DNA of 64,000 bases from Rachycentron canadum (GCA_038496675.1 CM076649.1:19572849-19636848); one strand, 5' to 3'. Positions 45,963 through 58,708 are shown, counted from the stretch's first letter. Made by a program: numbers and translations. The notes: generated from the sequence alone by a model not told the origin.

Positions 45963-48900
45963 AACAAAAAATTCTTAAAAACAGAAATGTGAAGTATTGC
46001 ACTTATTGACAAACAGAAAATGTTTTTCTTTATTCCATTTTTTATTTCAACAGAACATAGAAATTTCTCATGCAAAAGTAAGAATATGTGATAACACATT
46101 GGCAAAAAAAGGCTCACACTAAACAACCACATACTACTACATTACTCCAATTTTATCATGCAGCTGAATAGATATAGAAAGGTTAGCTATGATAGCGTGT
46201 GTAACTGTTCAGTAGATCATAACTTGATAATAAAACTTGTCAAAATGATGTTGCTCAAGTTGTTTCTTAAGTCCTGATAATTCACTTTAATTACTCCCAG
46301 TCTATGCAGAGAGGAAACTTGACATAGAAATAGGTCTAAATACTAATGAGCAAACTGGGTCCAGAATATCCAAGTTATTTATGGTTTTTCATATGATGCG
46401 GATAAGATGAACAAATTCCGCTTCCATGTCAATCTGCAGTGAATGAGGAAAATGTGAATTACTACATGTAGAAAATAATGGCCATATGTTCTTTCCACAG
46501 CATATTAGAGGCATGCAATATCTTCATATTAGGATGTTAGTTACCTGCTGTATCTCTCTGAAAATGCCCTCGGGTCATGTCTCATTTTGCAGAAAACACT
46601 AATTAGTTGGATCTGCTGCAATGAGCAAAGTGATTCCACTGAGATTGAGACAAGCGGTAATCTCTACAGTATATAGTAGTTTGTATACATCGTTCCTAGT
46701 GTTTTCAGTTCCCACGTTACACAGAGGGTTGGTTTTATTCATAGAGCTTTTCACAGTTTGTGGACAATCAATTAATTTTATTTAATTTATCTTATATTTC
46801 ATTTTATCTTTGCAATGAATGTTGAATATGCATGCAGCATATACTGTTAACTAGCAGGAACCAACATGTATACGACAGGCTGATCAGTCCAAAAAAGTTT
46901 GGAAACTGTTGAAGCTGACTTTCTGTTATTAATCCGTTTAAGCTGTTTCAACCAACCACCATGGTAAATCGCTCTGTCTGCTAATTAGTCAGTGGATCAG
47001 CAATGATATTTGCTCATTTATTTTATTTGTTAAAGACAGTAACAATAATCTGCACTGACAACTAATTTCTTCCAGTTTTTTTCTAAAGGTAATTATAGAC
47101 ATGTCTTGGGATGAGAAGAAAGAAGAAAGAGAAACGTTCACACCAGACATGGTAAACAATATGTCTGAGCTGAAGCAGCTCTGTAAGATAATGGTGCAAA
47201 ATTCACCCTGAACATTGCGTAGGTCTCATCATCGGTGACAAGAAGCTCTTTTTTGAGGTTATTGCTTCAACCAGTTATTGGATCCAAGAGTTCGCTGACT
47301 GTCTTCACTTGCTCTGTGATTCTTTACAGTGTTACAATGCATTGCAACATTGTCAGTTATTATTACGGAAAAACTCTGAATCTAAAAATTAACTATATCT
47401 GTCAGATCAATGAAATGGAGTAAAAAAAAAAAAAAAAGACTATGTCTCTCTGTCATACAGTATAAATTTAAAGTTAGATAAAATGGAAATACTGAAATAC
47501 AAGGTCCTCAAACTATTTCTTAAATATAGTACTAGAGTAAACGTACTAAGTTTCTTTCCACCACTGGTGCTGTAATATGTGCATCAAAATGAATATTGAG
47601 CAGAACATCAATTTTCCTCTTGATCTGTGCAGGACCACCGGACATGTTTTGTTGTGGAAAACCATTCAGAGGAACTGTCTCTTTCCAATGTCTCACAAAG
47701 TATGAATGAACCAAACTCACAACCCTCGGGCCAGTCAACGCTCACACTTTTCTTTTTAATCTGTGTGTGTGTACAGTATAAAACCACAAGGGGGCCTGAC
47801 TCACTTATTGTGCTCTATGCTTCTCTGCCTGATGCCATTAATCATCACTTTAGCCAACACACAGTCTGTGACCATCCACAGCTGCTCTCTGTTTGACCCA
47901 GTCTATTTGAAAAGTCTGCAAAGAGACTCTGATGGAGAGAATCAGTTACCCTGGGTAAGTTCTGTATGTCTGTGTGTCTCAGAAAGAGGTCTGCAAATGA
48001 GATAGGGGGTTAGACTCACTGAGCCCTGTATGGCAGATTTGATTGAAATCTAGGTTATGGTTTATTATGATGCCGACACATATTGACCTGTTTGTACAAA
48101 AAAAAAAACAGATACAGATGATGAGTAGCATTTGTAGTTTCGCCAGCAGAACCTGCAGAGCGTGAAGCCATGCCAGCAGCTCTGTGAGGCTGCACATGTG
48201 GCAAATGCTCACATCAGCATGCTAATACGCTCACAATGATAATGGTAGCGTGCTGCGCTGTGTTCATTTAGCAATTTAATGTGCAAACATTTGATAAGTA
48301 GCACTTAACACAAAGTAGAGCAGAAGCTGATGGGAACATCATTAGTTTGCAGGTATTAGTTAAAAAGTACAGTACAAAATGACATTTTGACCATATGATG
48401 GCAGCAGATGAAAGGACAGGAGATCGACTGTTTGTAACTAATTTCGACACAGCAACCTAACTGTTCTTTGGGTTGAGCTCTCAACCTCGTGGGGCCACTA
48501 CAGGAAAGGTCAGGGAATACCCAAAGTCCACAGGATTCATCCTCAGTGAATGTGTGTAGAAGATTTCATGATAATTCCATAAATAGTTGTTGGTTAGTGA
48601 GTTGTTAGTTAGTCACTCTGCACTTTGCAATAAAGTGAAGTGAAAAAGTGTGAATTATACTCCCAGTTCAGTGCTAAAATCCCTGTCTTGAGTTGCTGTC
48701 CAGCGGACAGAGCTGTCAGCAGAGGTGGAGATCACACGTTGTCTGGTCTGGGAGCTGTAAGGTCGACCTCGCACCAGATTTGAGAGCCACAAAGACTACT
48801 CTATATGCATCTGAATCTCAGGACCTTCTGTACAACATAATGTTTGTTTATGCATTAGCTGCTCCTTATCTGCATGTATTTCATGCTATCAGCATTTGGT

Positions 48901-49029
48901 CTATTTGTTATTTAACTGTCACTCTGTTGTACTTAATTTGTGCTAAAGGAATGACCCACAGAAACACTCGAGTCACACCAGGTGAACAGCAAATACACAG
49001 CTGATTGAGAAATGCTGTACTGCTAATTA
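45963..49029. other. Region between the CABYR-like gene and the next promoter
   Basis: AT-rich with an A15 tract (47.42 kb) and a family C repeat. Two weak exon-like signals occur: a 36-codon frame at 47101-47211 after a polypyrimidine-AG, and 47882-47954 between an acceptor and a GTAAGT donor. Confidence 0.4.
48181..48620 (+). repeat. Dispersed teleost repeat, family C, copy 2
   Basis: It starts with GCATGCTAA modules (48218 onward), then CTCGTGGGGCCACTACAGGA, AAGGTCAGGGAATACCCAAA, GGATTCATCCTCAGTGAATG and TTTCATGATAATTCCATAAA with AGTTGTTG. This order is typical of a widespread fish repeat and matches the inverted copy at 12.2 kb. Confidence 0.5.
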
Positions 49030-49060
49030 AGCACACACACACACACACACACACACACAT
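49030..49060 (+). repeat. (CA)n microsatellite
   Basis: About fifteen CA units. A second tract of similar length lies at 49213-49239, about 200 bp before the TATA box. Confidence 0.9.
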
Positions 49061-49210
49061 GCATTTATCCAGCCCCAATAACACATGCAGGCTTCATGCA
49101 TTATACTTACAAACATGCACACACTTGCAGATATCTATACACACATCCATATGTTTAACATAAATGGACACACATAGCACATGCATAAACACTTTTCTAT
49201 ACATTCTTTT

Positions 49211-49241
<31 letters not shown>

Positions 49242-49349
49242 TTACTTCATGGCTCTTGCTGGTGTGTGACTTTCCTGTCAACACCACAGGCTGACTGAAG
49301 AGGAGGAGGTGGAGGAGGACAGAGAGGAGGAGGCTCGTGCTATACCGAG

Positions 49350-49460
49350 TGGTGATTGGCCGTTGCCATACCAACGAAGGAGGGCCAAAGTCAGAGATTG
49401 GCGGGGGAGGAGCTGCAGGCTGGTTATAAAACCCTTCTGAGCAGCAGTTTCTCTTCTCCT
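49350..49460 (+). promoter_or_regulatory. TATA/CCAAT core promoter
   Basis: TATAAAA is at 49425-49431. Two inverted CCAAT boxes (ATTGG) lie at 49355-49359 and 49397-49401, the second running into a G-rich GGCGGGGGAGG that suits Sp1/KLF factors. A pyrimidine-rich initiator-like region with CTCAGCT follows about 30 nt after the TATA box, so transcription would start near 49455-49462. The spacing of the three elements is that of a standard vertebrate promoter on the plus strand. Confidence 0.6.
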
Positions 49461-49774
49461 CAGCTGTCTCCACTCTGTCTCTGTCTCTCTATTTAGTTTT
49501 TCCCGTTATCTGGCCAGTGAGGCGTGTTGCAGTGCTCTGTGTGGAGGAGACAGGGAGGGTGGAAGGCTGATCTGTCAAAAGGACTTGTGGACACCTTGTC
49601 TCCGTGCTGAGCCAAGCTGTCCATCACTGTGATAGAGCCTCCCTGCGTCTTGTGGATTTATCTCTGTGTGAGTGACACCTGGGAAGGCGAGGGAAACCTG
49701 AGCACAGAGGCCGGAGTCTGCTCCCCAACACCACCACCACCCCTCCTGTGTGTGTGGATGACCTCTGCTCCTCT
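49460..49774 (+). other. Probable first exon of an unidentified plus-strand gene
   Basis: About 315 nt follow the predicted start site and end at a full consensus donor (GTAAGT at 49775). The stretch has no ATG until one at 49758-49760, 17 nt before the donor, where several would be expected by chance; such ATG depletion is typical of a 5' leader. If that ATG is used, the protein begins MTSAP and the exon ends in phase 2; otherwise translation starts in a later exon. I could not find exon 2 in the remaining 14 kb or identify the gene. Confidence 0.5.
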
Positions 49775-50334
49775 GTAAGTAGCTCAGCTGCAAACACATC
49801 CACTTTTTTTTTCATTAAGACACACTGACCTTACAGAAAGGGTCAGGTGAGGCTGAGACAGGCAGGTACATGTTGCAGATCCGAGGAGGGAATGTGTTCA
49901 TTATTTCTCCCTCAGGATTCCTCATTATCTCACCGGACATCTCACAAAGTCTCCCTGTGCTCACCTGGACTCTGCTGATTGGCCACATTAGCTGTTACTT
50001 CATACCCCTTTGAGAATCTTTAAGCCGATCTTTATGTAATTAACTTTTGAGGCTATACAACAGTTCATGTATCCAACTAATGGACCTGCATAGCCACATT
50101 GAGAAGGTACATTTGCAAAACTGAGGATCATTTCCATTTGTGGAGAGATGAGACATCAAATATTCAAATGTACTTCACCTTTGCTTCTGTTTTGTGTTCA
50201 ATATGAACATTAGGACACGTGAACCTTCCGCACCAGCCCCCTCACTTATAGACCTCTCCTCTCTGCCTTCATCAGCTCCTGCACACCATTTCCATGCTGT
50301 GCATATTCTGTATTGTAACAAGTTTTCTTGTCTG

Positions 50335-50560
50335 TATACAACATCTGTTGCACGTCTGCCTGTCCTGGGTGAGGGATCCCTCCTCTGTTTCTCACCATGA
50401 GGTTTCTCTTTTTTCCCTGTTAAAAGGGTTTTTTGTTTTGAGTTTTTCCTCAGTCAATGTGAGGGTCTAAGGGCAGAGGATGCTGTTATGATGCTATGCA
50501 AAGCCCTTTGAGAAAAACTGGTTGTAAAAATGGGCTATACAAATAAAATTGCCTCTTCTT
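50335..50560 (+). repeat. LINE-like 3' tail repeat
   Basis: GAGGGATCCCTCCTCTGTTT, CACCATGAGGTTTCTC, TTTTTCCCTGTTAAAAGGG, GAGTTTTTCCTCAGTCAATG, GAGGGTCTAAGGGCAGAGGA and finally GGGCTATACAAATAAAATTG. The AAATAAAATTG end is the standard 3' terminus of a very common fish retroposon tail. Confidence 0.65.
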
Positions 50561-50737
50561 GCCATTGCCTTGCTCTCCGATGAGCCTCATGTATTAGTAT
50601 TCACATGTAAACTAACACTGGAACAGTAGTAATGTAGGAAGGGCCACTCAAATACACAGAAGTCTTTCCATAACCACTGCACACACAGCACTGTTTACCC
50701 ATGAGCACCTGCATGTGTAATTGGGTGTCTGTTGTGA

Positions 50738-50753
50738 GTGTGTGTTTGTGTGT

Positions 50754-50823
<70 letters not shown>
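50738..50823 (+). repeat. Long (TG)n microsatellite
   Basis: About 31 uninterrupted TG units at 50760-50822, preceded by interrupted TG sequence. This is the longest pure dinucleotide run in the window and lies about 1 kb after the putative first exon. Confidence 0.92.
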
Positions 50824-50825
<2 letters not shown>

Positions 50826-51900
50826 GTAGTGTACATACACAAAACTGGTTCCTTTTTCTATGTCAGGCTGCTGTAGTGTTATCACAAAAATAACAGAGTC
50901 TAATGTTCACGAAAAGACACACATATGTGTGAAAGGGTTGGATGTGTAACACACTGGAGAAGTCTGAGAAAATGTATTACATCACAATTACATTTATGTT
51001 TTGGGGTTTTCAAATCCATCTAAGTGTCCTATTAAACATGCTATTTTTTATTTTTCATGCAGGTTCAATTTAAGTTTAGCTTCATTTTAATGCAGCTGAG
51101 ACATCTGATGATCACATAGGCAAGTTCCGACATTGACCATTGATAAACTTCCCTTTCAAACCGCAGTTAGGCATGACATGTCTGTCAAGCTGTATTTTTT
51201 TCAACATGTGGTGTTTATGTGCCTCTGTAGATATTCAGTAAAGTGTGCGCAAGCTGCAGCCAATTCTGTTTCTACCTTCACTCAATCACTACAGTAAAGC
51301 AAAAGTATAACAAATAGATTAAACGCTGTGTTTTTTTAAGCAGTAAATGTTAGTATGCTTTGCTATCTTACCGCCCACAGTAGTATCTATTTTGTCCACA
51401 GCCACAGAGAACGACATCCTTAGAGAAGTATTTTGTGTTATGTACATCAGAGAAAAATCCTTTCAAGACCAACACATTTACTGTGTGTGAGTCCAAAAGC
51501 AGCTTCATCCTGCTCTGTCTTGGATTTGGGAAAACGTGTTACCCAAGAGTTGTGTTTCTTAAATTCATTGCTTTGACATCTCCTCAAATCTTTTTTTCTT
51601 TAGAAGTGAAATAGATAGATAGATGTGGGTAATGTTAGGAAAATCTTACATCTTTTGTTCTAACAGTGTAGTACTATAAAACTGGCTGGACTAGCGCTAC
51701 ATTGCAGAACAGTATTGCTCCTTTGTTTCCAAGTCTTGCAGACTATATGGAAGCTAACTTGTTTCCTGAGACATGTAGTGTTAGCCTCAGTCTTTTCACA
51801 TAATAATAATGTGATTGTTTATTTAAGACTCTTGTAAGATTCTTGTTTTAAAATAAGTCAGCTGGAGACAGTCTTTTCAACCAATGGGTTAATGTTATTG

Positions 51901-51974
51901 AGCTAAATAACAAGCTAGGAAGCTAAATAATCTGCTAATGAGTTTCTGCTAGCCAGCTAGCTTGTTATTTAGCT
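51901..51974. repeat. Perfect 18-bp inverted repeat
   Basis: 51901-51918 (AGCTAAATAACAAGCTAG) and 51957-51974 are exact reverse complements separated by 38 bp. The surrounding AGCTAAATAA and GCTAATGAGTTTC modules are also repeated, so this is a small nest of direct and inverted repeats. Confidence 0.8.
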
Positions 51975-54900
51975 ACTTAGTGTACACTGCTCAATTAATT
52001 TGCTAATGAGTTTCAGATGTAAAGGGAAATAGTCACTGACAAAAGTAAAAAAGATGCTTTTGTTTGCTTCTCTCCAACATCAATGATAAACTATGTAAAA
52101 AGAAATCTGCTAATTATATATTACAATAGCAGCTCTTTCGCTGTGTACACGTCAACTAATTACATGCTGTGCTACAAAGAAAGGCGCAACACAATAGTAA
52201 CTAAGGTATATTGAGGCTTAAAAAGAATATGGTCTTTGGTGAAAATAAGATAAATCAAATAGAATTATACAAATGTGAAAAAATTGTATTGTCAGTAGTA
52301 TTAGTATTAAAAATAAAGTTGTTACCGAGACAGTGTAATGACTGTGGGCTGCATCTTTGATTAATGCACAAGACAAATGGAAAGTACTGTACAACATAGA
52401 CATCATGTCACCAAATGTTTCATTCATTGAGTCGTGCAGTGTCTTTTTGTTAAATAAGCCACAAGAAGTAACATTAGCACACCTCCCTATGCTGCCTCAC
52501 ATGATAATAGTATTTGTATTTTTAAACAGTTAGCTCTTTGCTTCAGAAAATGTTACTGAAACTGTTACTGAGTCTATGGTAGCAATCTTTTTACCTTGGC
52601 ATTCTGCAGCTGAGGCACAATAGTATTGTTTACATAAGCGTCTTATTACTGAGTCTCTGATTCATCACACAGCCCCGGGCCCACTCAGCCATGACAATGT
52701 GAAGATAGACCCTAGCATATTCAACAATAGCCCTGGCACCAGCACTAAACACCACTCACAGATGAGCAAACACATGCAAACATTTGGTTAAACACACCAA
52801 ATGGAGAGCAGTTTGCATTTCGGCAGCCGATTTACTGGCTACTCTGATGAAACACAGAAAGGTTAAATGCTTCAGCAAGCAAGCGTCTTCTGTGAAAATA
52901 AACCCATCATCTCCATAACCTGAGACTCTGTGGGTCTATGCCCAATTATAGTGTGACGCCTGTTTTCTAGCTGTGCAGCCTGTTTCCTCAACACAAAGAT
53001 CACTAACATTAGATATGTTGGCTCTGTCGTTGCGTTAGTGTTTTTGTGTGAAGAGATTATAGAGTGGCTGTGTGGGTAAATGTAAGTGTGCTATTTGCAG
53101 GTTACTGACATAGAATTTCTATGTAAAGCAGTTTTCCTCCTCTTGTTGCCATTTTGAGATATCAACATACAAAATTGCCAGTTGTACCATGGGACTCTGT
53201 GTTCCTGTTGTGTTCTTGTTGCTTTCTGCGTTACTGTTTAGCAGCAAAAAGACTACCACAGGCTATATCATCGTGTTACTGCACTATTTTCATTCATTGA
53301 GTCAGTACTTTACCATATGTCAGTACACAGTTAAATAAACTGGAATAAACCCACATTAAAGTAATAGCCAGTATTTTACACACTGATAAAGTAATAACTG
53401 CTGCAGCTGCCAATGAACACGCACACAACTCACCCAAAACAACAGAACATGCACCCTTCAGTTTTTAAGGGTTGTTTTCTTGTTTACAGAGAGTGTCACC
53501 AAAACTCAGCATGTTAACACATTTCTTATCTCATAAAATATGAGAAACAGACCTTTAAGAGTGCATCATTAACATGCATGTCTGTGAGGGTTCACTGTAA
53601 TGCTTCTCTGCATGTTATTGCAAACAACTGCTGATCTGTGAAAAAGCTGGAAACTTGCTGCAAGGTTCATCGATTATAAATATTGCTTCATAGCACAACT
53701 CGTGGTCAACAACTCAACAGGGTGCTTTTAAGTAGAAATGTCATAATTAGGCAGTCATGGTGTCTGAATATTTTGGATAATTTATGATGACAGATTTACT
53801 GTAAGTCCAAGAAATTAGATTCAAATAACCTAAAAGGTTTGTGCTGATAAGATCTTGGCTGATGCCGTGAACTGAAATATGTAACAGTGTTACCTGAGCT
53901 CAAAGGTCCAAGTCTCAGAGGTTATAACCCATCTCTCAGTCTTCGCTCAGAGACGGCAGAAAGCATCTCCATACTGAAATCATGGAAATAAATATCATAA
54001 TAAATCACCATTCGTACATTCAATGTACAACACAGTCAGGTTTTCTCTACAGGACCAGAACATGGACACATTTTGTCTTTGCGTGCACGTGCAGCAGCCG
54101 CACTCCACTGCTGCTGCCAGGGTCACATTAAATCACTGAAAAAAGCCCTAAAGGGCCTTAAGTGTTGCTGGGCATGCTTTCCTCACTCACACACAATACA
54201 CTTTGAAAGCTCCTCACAGGTGGGCGGATGGTGCATTCATAGCTGAGCTATCCAGCTAATTTAAAATTATCCAATCTATCTGAGGCAGCCAACACTATAT
54301 AGAAATGTGTTGTTTTCAGGGAACACTGGACAAACACAGGCACTCAGTGCCAGGCACTGTCTGGCTGAGAGATGCTGTTTGATGATTGGTTCGGCATCCT
54401 GAAGTCCAAGATCCGGGCAGGAGGGTGCCCGTGTGTGTTCACTTCTAACTGCCACTCTCTGCAGCATTTAGGCGCTTGGCATAATTGCAGGCCTCATTCT
54501 CCCAAGTTGTTAGTCTAGAGGTGCAGCTGTGATGGCTTATTAGCGACGGCTCACTCACTGACACAGGCAGATGCCACCTAGGGAAATGTATCATGCGTTG
54601 TGTGCGAGTGGTGTGAGGTAAACTGTGAGTCAGAGCTGCTCCTGTCAGAAGCACAGCCATCAGGGAAAAGTCAAACAACTAACACAACAGAATCATCACA
54701 CTCACAAAATGTGACATAAAACAATGTGACAGAGGTAAAGGTCTGAAACACTGGTGCACTATTCCTCTTTGGAATCTTTCTTCTTGTTAAATCACAAAGT
54801 ACTGTTTGAAATTGCCTCTAATAAAATAAAAATCTCACCTGTGTCTTGCTGTTGAAGCTTGTTTTCAGAGGAATATTTGCATCCAAGACCTGTACGAAGC

Positions 54901-55888
54901 AGCATTAGTATAGTTATCGAGCTAACTTCAACTTTTTACCAGGTAAATCACCATGGCAACTTGCGCAGAATAGTTTAATTTCAGAGGTCCTGTTAACAGC
55001 CAAACCACTGATCAATCATATACTTAGGAACTGAATCGTAATTTCTACAGGAACCTGACAGGAACAAATTAGTTAACAATTGAGTGATACATAATAACTA
55101 GCAGTAGACTTGTTTCATCTGTCTTGCTGCTTCAGTCTTCCCATGTGTTCATATTGTGTATAATAATTAAAAACTCTGACTCTTTGACATGAACACACCC
55201 ATAGCTGGACAGGTGAAACCAGGCTTAACTGAGCTGTTTGATAAAAAGCTTCATAGTCTTCATAGGATGGTCAATGGTCGGCTCAGTTAAGTCAGACAAC
55301 AAAAAGATGTCCTGGGTATGTAGAACTTTCTTCATAGTACAAGCCTCTGGTAAATTTCCCGGCCCCGACCATAGAGCAGTGGACAGCTGTCTCCCTAAGC
55401 ATTTCTATAGGAGCCATCCAGGACAGTCTTAGCAAGGGAGACAGTGCCTGACTGCTCCAAATACTGTACATAGAGCCACTAAAGCCCTAACATGGCTGCT
55501 GTAATACATATCAGGGGGATCTTGTGTCAGCAGGTAGTGATATCATCAAGAGTATTGCACACACAGTCTTACTGCTAAGGCCAAAACATGACCTAGTTAA
55601 GTTCACTAACATGGACATGGACAAAGTTTTTGTAAGCTGCAGTTTAGAAAGCTCTGTCTAGACTTAATATTTCTCTCTGTCAGCAGGAAATCTCCCAATC
55701 TAATTTTACTGTGTGCCCTTTTGGCCTCACTGGGGTAATTTCATACTTTCATTGCTACTTCCTCCAAAGAAAAAAATCCCTCACGCTCTCTTTCTTCACT
55801 GTCTTTACTTCCTCTCCTAACCTCACGTTCCTTTTCCCCAGAGCTAATTGTGTTAAAACATCAGCCGAGGCATTTTTTATTTGAGTCA
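51975..55888. other. Region without recognisable exon, possibly intronic
   Basis: Moderately AT-rich and free of obvious known repeats. If the exon at 49.46-49.77 kb is real, this stretch would be part of its first intron. Confidence 0.35.
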
Positions 55889-56393
55889 TGTCTTGCATCA
55901 CTTGGTATTATTCCTCACTGCCTCTGTTGTCACTCAGTATAAGGAACCAACCTGTCAACTTGAAACCTTGTCAGTACAGAGAACTAGAGTTAGCACAACC
56001 ACTAACACTATGTCAGTCACTGCCAGTTACAAGCTGACAAATAACATAAACAAATAAAAGATACTAACTATGCTAACTGTTCTGATACAGCTGCTAGTCT
56101 CTGATTCTGGTCTCAATAGGCTAAGAGGTGCTCACAACTTGTCATTCTCAAATCATGTTTATCAAAATATTAATAGTATTTTAGAAGGTATAAAAAATGT
56201 TGGGAGAGGAACTTTTTTGATTTTGTCTTAGAGAGAGTGCAAGTGGTCCAACAAGTCATTGTTTTTTTCTTTCTTCACGCACCCTGCACAATCACACCCT
56301 TGGCAATTGTCCATGAGGCCTGCATCACAAACTGCCACTGGGTCAGGGATGTCTGCTTTTTCATTAGACCGTGACCTCCAGTTTGAATGAGGG
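55889..56393 (+). repeat. Segmental duplication block 1, copy A
   Basis: It aligns with 58709-59116: GTCACTCAGTATAAGGAACC, CTTGAAACCTTGTCAGTACA, ATGTCAGTCACTGCCAGTTA, then CACCCTTGGCAATTGTCCA and CTGCCACTGGGTCAGGGATG. It contains about 100 bp (56175-56270) absent from copy B. Confidence 0.8.
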
Positions 56394-56997
56394 GGAGTCG
56401 TAGCTGAGTGTGGCACGGCATCTGCCATTGAGTCAAGAGTGAGTCAGCAGCCCAGGTAAAGGACTTAAGGCATCATGGATACATGAACTGACAGAGAGCA
56501 AAACTCTTAATTTTCCAGTTTGATGTTCCAACCTTAACCTACGGGCTTGCGCTCTGGACTCACACTTACTAATAGTGTGAAGGGCTCCTACCATGGGAAG
56601 GAGTTCAAACCACTTTAGGTTGTTTGGGCATCTCATCAGGATGTATTCCTGTCAAGGTATGTTAGGGACCCAGAATATGCTGGAGGGATTATGTATAAGG
56701 AGCAAGAGGATGTGGCTCAGGATAAGGAAGTCTGGGCTGCAGGAGTCTACTGCTTTTATACATGGAGCCAACGCAGCAGGATTAAGCAAAAAAAAAAAAC
56801 AAAAAACACAGGGTCACTTGATTGTGGCTCAGATTTTGCTTTGGCAAATATTTAGGCATCATCCAGAACCGCATTGTAAATGTGGAAGTGCACATTCACT
56901 TGTAGACTGCTTTGTAACATGAAAGCCATAGTTCTGCTGTTTCCCTCAACATCACTGTGGCAAAAGACACAATAGTCATCATGTAATTTCCTTTCAC

Positions 56998-57015
56998 GGT
57001 TAGGGTTAGGGTTAG
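56998..57015 (+). repeat. Short interstitial telomere-like repeat
   Basis: GGTTAGGGTTAGGGTTAG, about two and a half TTAGGG units. At this length chance or a small repair scar is as likely as a telomeric origin. Confidence 0.6.
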
Positions 57016-57984
57016 ATTCTTCATTGTTGTATTACAAGCTCATTTGCAGTGTTTTCCCATCTGATTCACTCTTACACATCTTACACAAACAACTTTCTTG
57101 AAGTATAGATGACTAACAACTGTTGAATACATTACCATAAAAATTAGAAGAAGAAGAATTTGTTGCTTTGATGGGGCTGCAGTATTTTTACTTATTTATT
57201 TTGAATGAACTGCTTGATGCTGTTTCGAATTTACTAAAACCTTAGCTCTCTTTGAGTAATACAGACATGAAATTGTCCTGGTAGTTCTTATGAAATCATA
57301 CTGTATGACTGTCCAAACAAAACAACCACAATAATGTGAGTGGCCTGTTGCACAAACCGTGGTGACCTGTGATACAATAGGCCAGTCTGACGCTGACCCC
57401 ACTGGTGTTGTTATTCACTCAGGGCCCCTGGGTACAGTAGGCCTTCTGTTAACACTGGGGCAGAGGGTGACATGTAAACAGAAAGAGAATGAAAGACAGA
57501 GGGATTTATTGTTGCTGTCAACACATTTTGCTGTTAGTGATGCTTTACTTATCAGCAATTTTCTCAAAGAAAACTGAGAAAAAGTCTGAGAAGGTGTGAG
57601 CTGGATGAGGACTCAAGGACAATGAGAGAAAAAGGGAAGAACAATGTCAGGCAGAGAAATGGCAAGTGTGATGTATAGCCATATAACTGAGCAAATAAGG
57701 CAGCGATTGTTGTCTACTGACGCCCGACTCCAAGGAAGGATGGGATGGGAGGAAACAAAGGTCATCTTTATTATGACGTCGGTTCAGAGACAAAGACAAG
57801 AAGAGAATGTGCCATCATTTCTAACTACTATGCCTTGTGTAACATTTCTGTGTGAACCACAATCTCAAGGTTGGTTCACTGTCTGTTGAGACTTAACTTT
57901 TCCCTCCACTTCCCTGCAGAGAAAGAGATGTCTGGTGGCAGAATTCATTACCATGGTGGGTGGTGAGGGAGGGGGATGGGGGGT

Positions 57985-58076
57985 NNNNNNNNNNNNNNNN
58001 NNNNNNNNNNNNNNNNNNNNNNNNNNNNNNNNNNNNNNNNNNNNNNNNNNNNNNNNNNNNNNNNNNNNNNNNNNNN
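57985..58076. other. Assembly gap (92 N)
   Basis: Unknown bases flanked by G-rich sequence: GGTGGTGAGGGAGGGGGATG on the left and 44 consecutive G on the right. The gap most likely marks a sequencing failure at a G-rich tract. Poly-Gly and poly-Pro frames across it are artefacts. Confidence 0.99.

Positions 58077-58120
<44 letters not shown>
58077..58120 (+). repeat. (G)44 homopolymer beside the gap
   Basis: Forty-four consecutive G next to unknown bases. It may be real, but homopolymers this long beside gaps are often base-calling or gap-filling errors (dark-base chemistry reads as G). Confidence 0.9.
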
Positions 58121-58122
<2 letters not shown>

Positions 58123-58225
58123 ACTTCTGGGATGCTTCTCCCAAGCCAATCACCCTTGTCGCAGACATGCCTGAAGCCAAAACTCTGTCATGCACAATGT
58201 TCAGGGTGAAACTGGTTTCACTGTA

Positions 58226-58396
58226 GTAGGTAAACAGGAGATGCTCATACAGGCTGTAGTTTATCCCATAACTTCCAATAAACTCACACAATGTTGTTTA
58301 AGGCAACAATCAGGTTATTAAGAGAGTCTCTTCAAGCTTTGTTCACAGTTTATGTGAATATTATCTGACGGTGATCTGAGCAAACTCCATGAAAGA
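58226..58396 (+). repeat. Segmental duplication block 2, copy C
   Basis: The 150-bp core from TAGTTTATCCCATAACTTCC through CGGTGATCTGAGC to the CTCCATGAAA end is nearly identical to 59117-59285, in direct orientation, about 890 bp apart. Confidence 0.85.
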
Positions 58397-58708
58397 CTTG
58401 ATATGGACTATACACAGATATGATTCTTAGGCTCTTTTAGTTTGTAGATTTGTGGAGAATAAATGTTTTCAGATAAAAGTCACTGAATCAGTGATCAGTA
58501 TCTATTTTGATAGTGACAAACCCACAGACTTTTAGTGTTTTTTAGCTCAGTGTTTTGGTTCACTGACCTGACAACTCCCTCAGTCTTGTTTCCAACAAAA
58601 CACTACCTGTCCAGCACCAAACAGCAGAATTGTTTGCTAACATATTAGCCATAAACACTATGTTTTCAGCTTCTGGCCAAAACTATCAATCAATGCAGCT
58701 TTGTGCCG

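Noticed and set aside
56998..57015. Telomeric TTAGGG repeat as a fusion scar
   Set aside because: Only about two and a half units; too short to support a chromosome-fusion interpretation.
57865..58291. Poly-Pro and poly-Gly frames over the N gap
   Set aside because: Produced by the G44 run and unknown bases.
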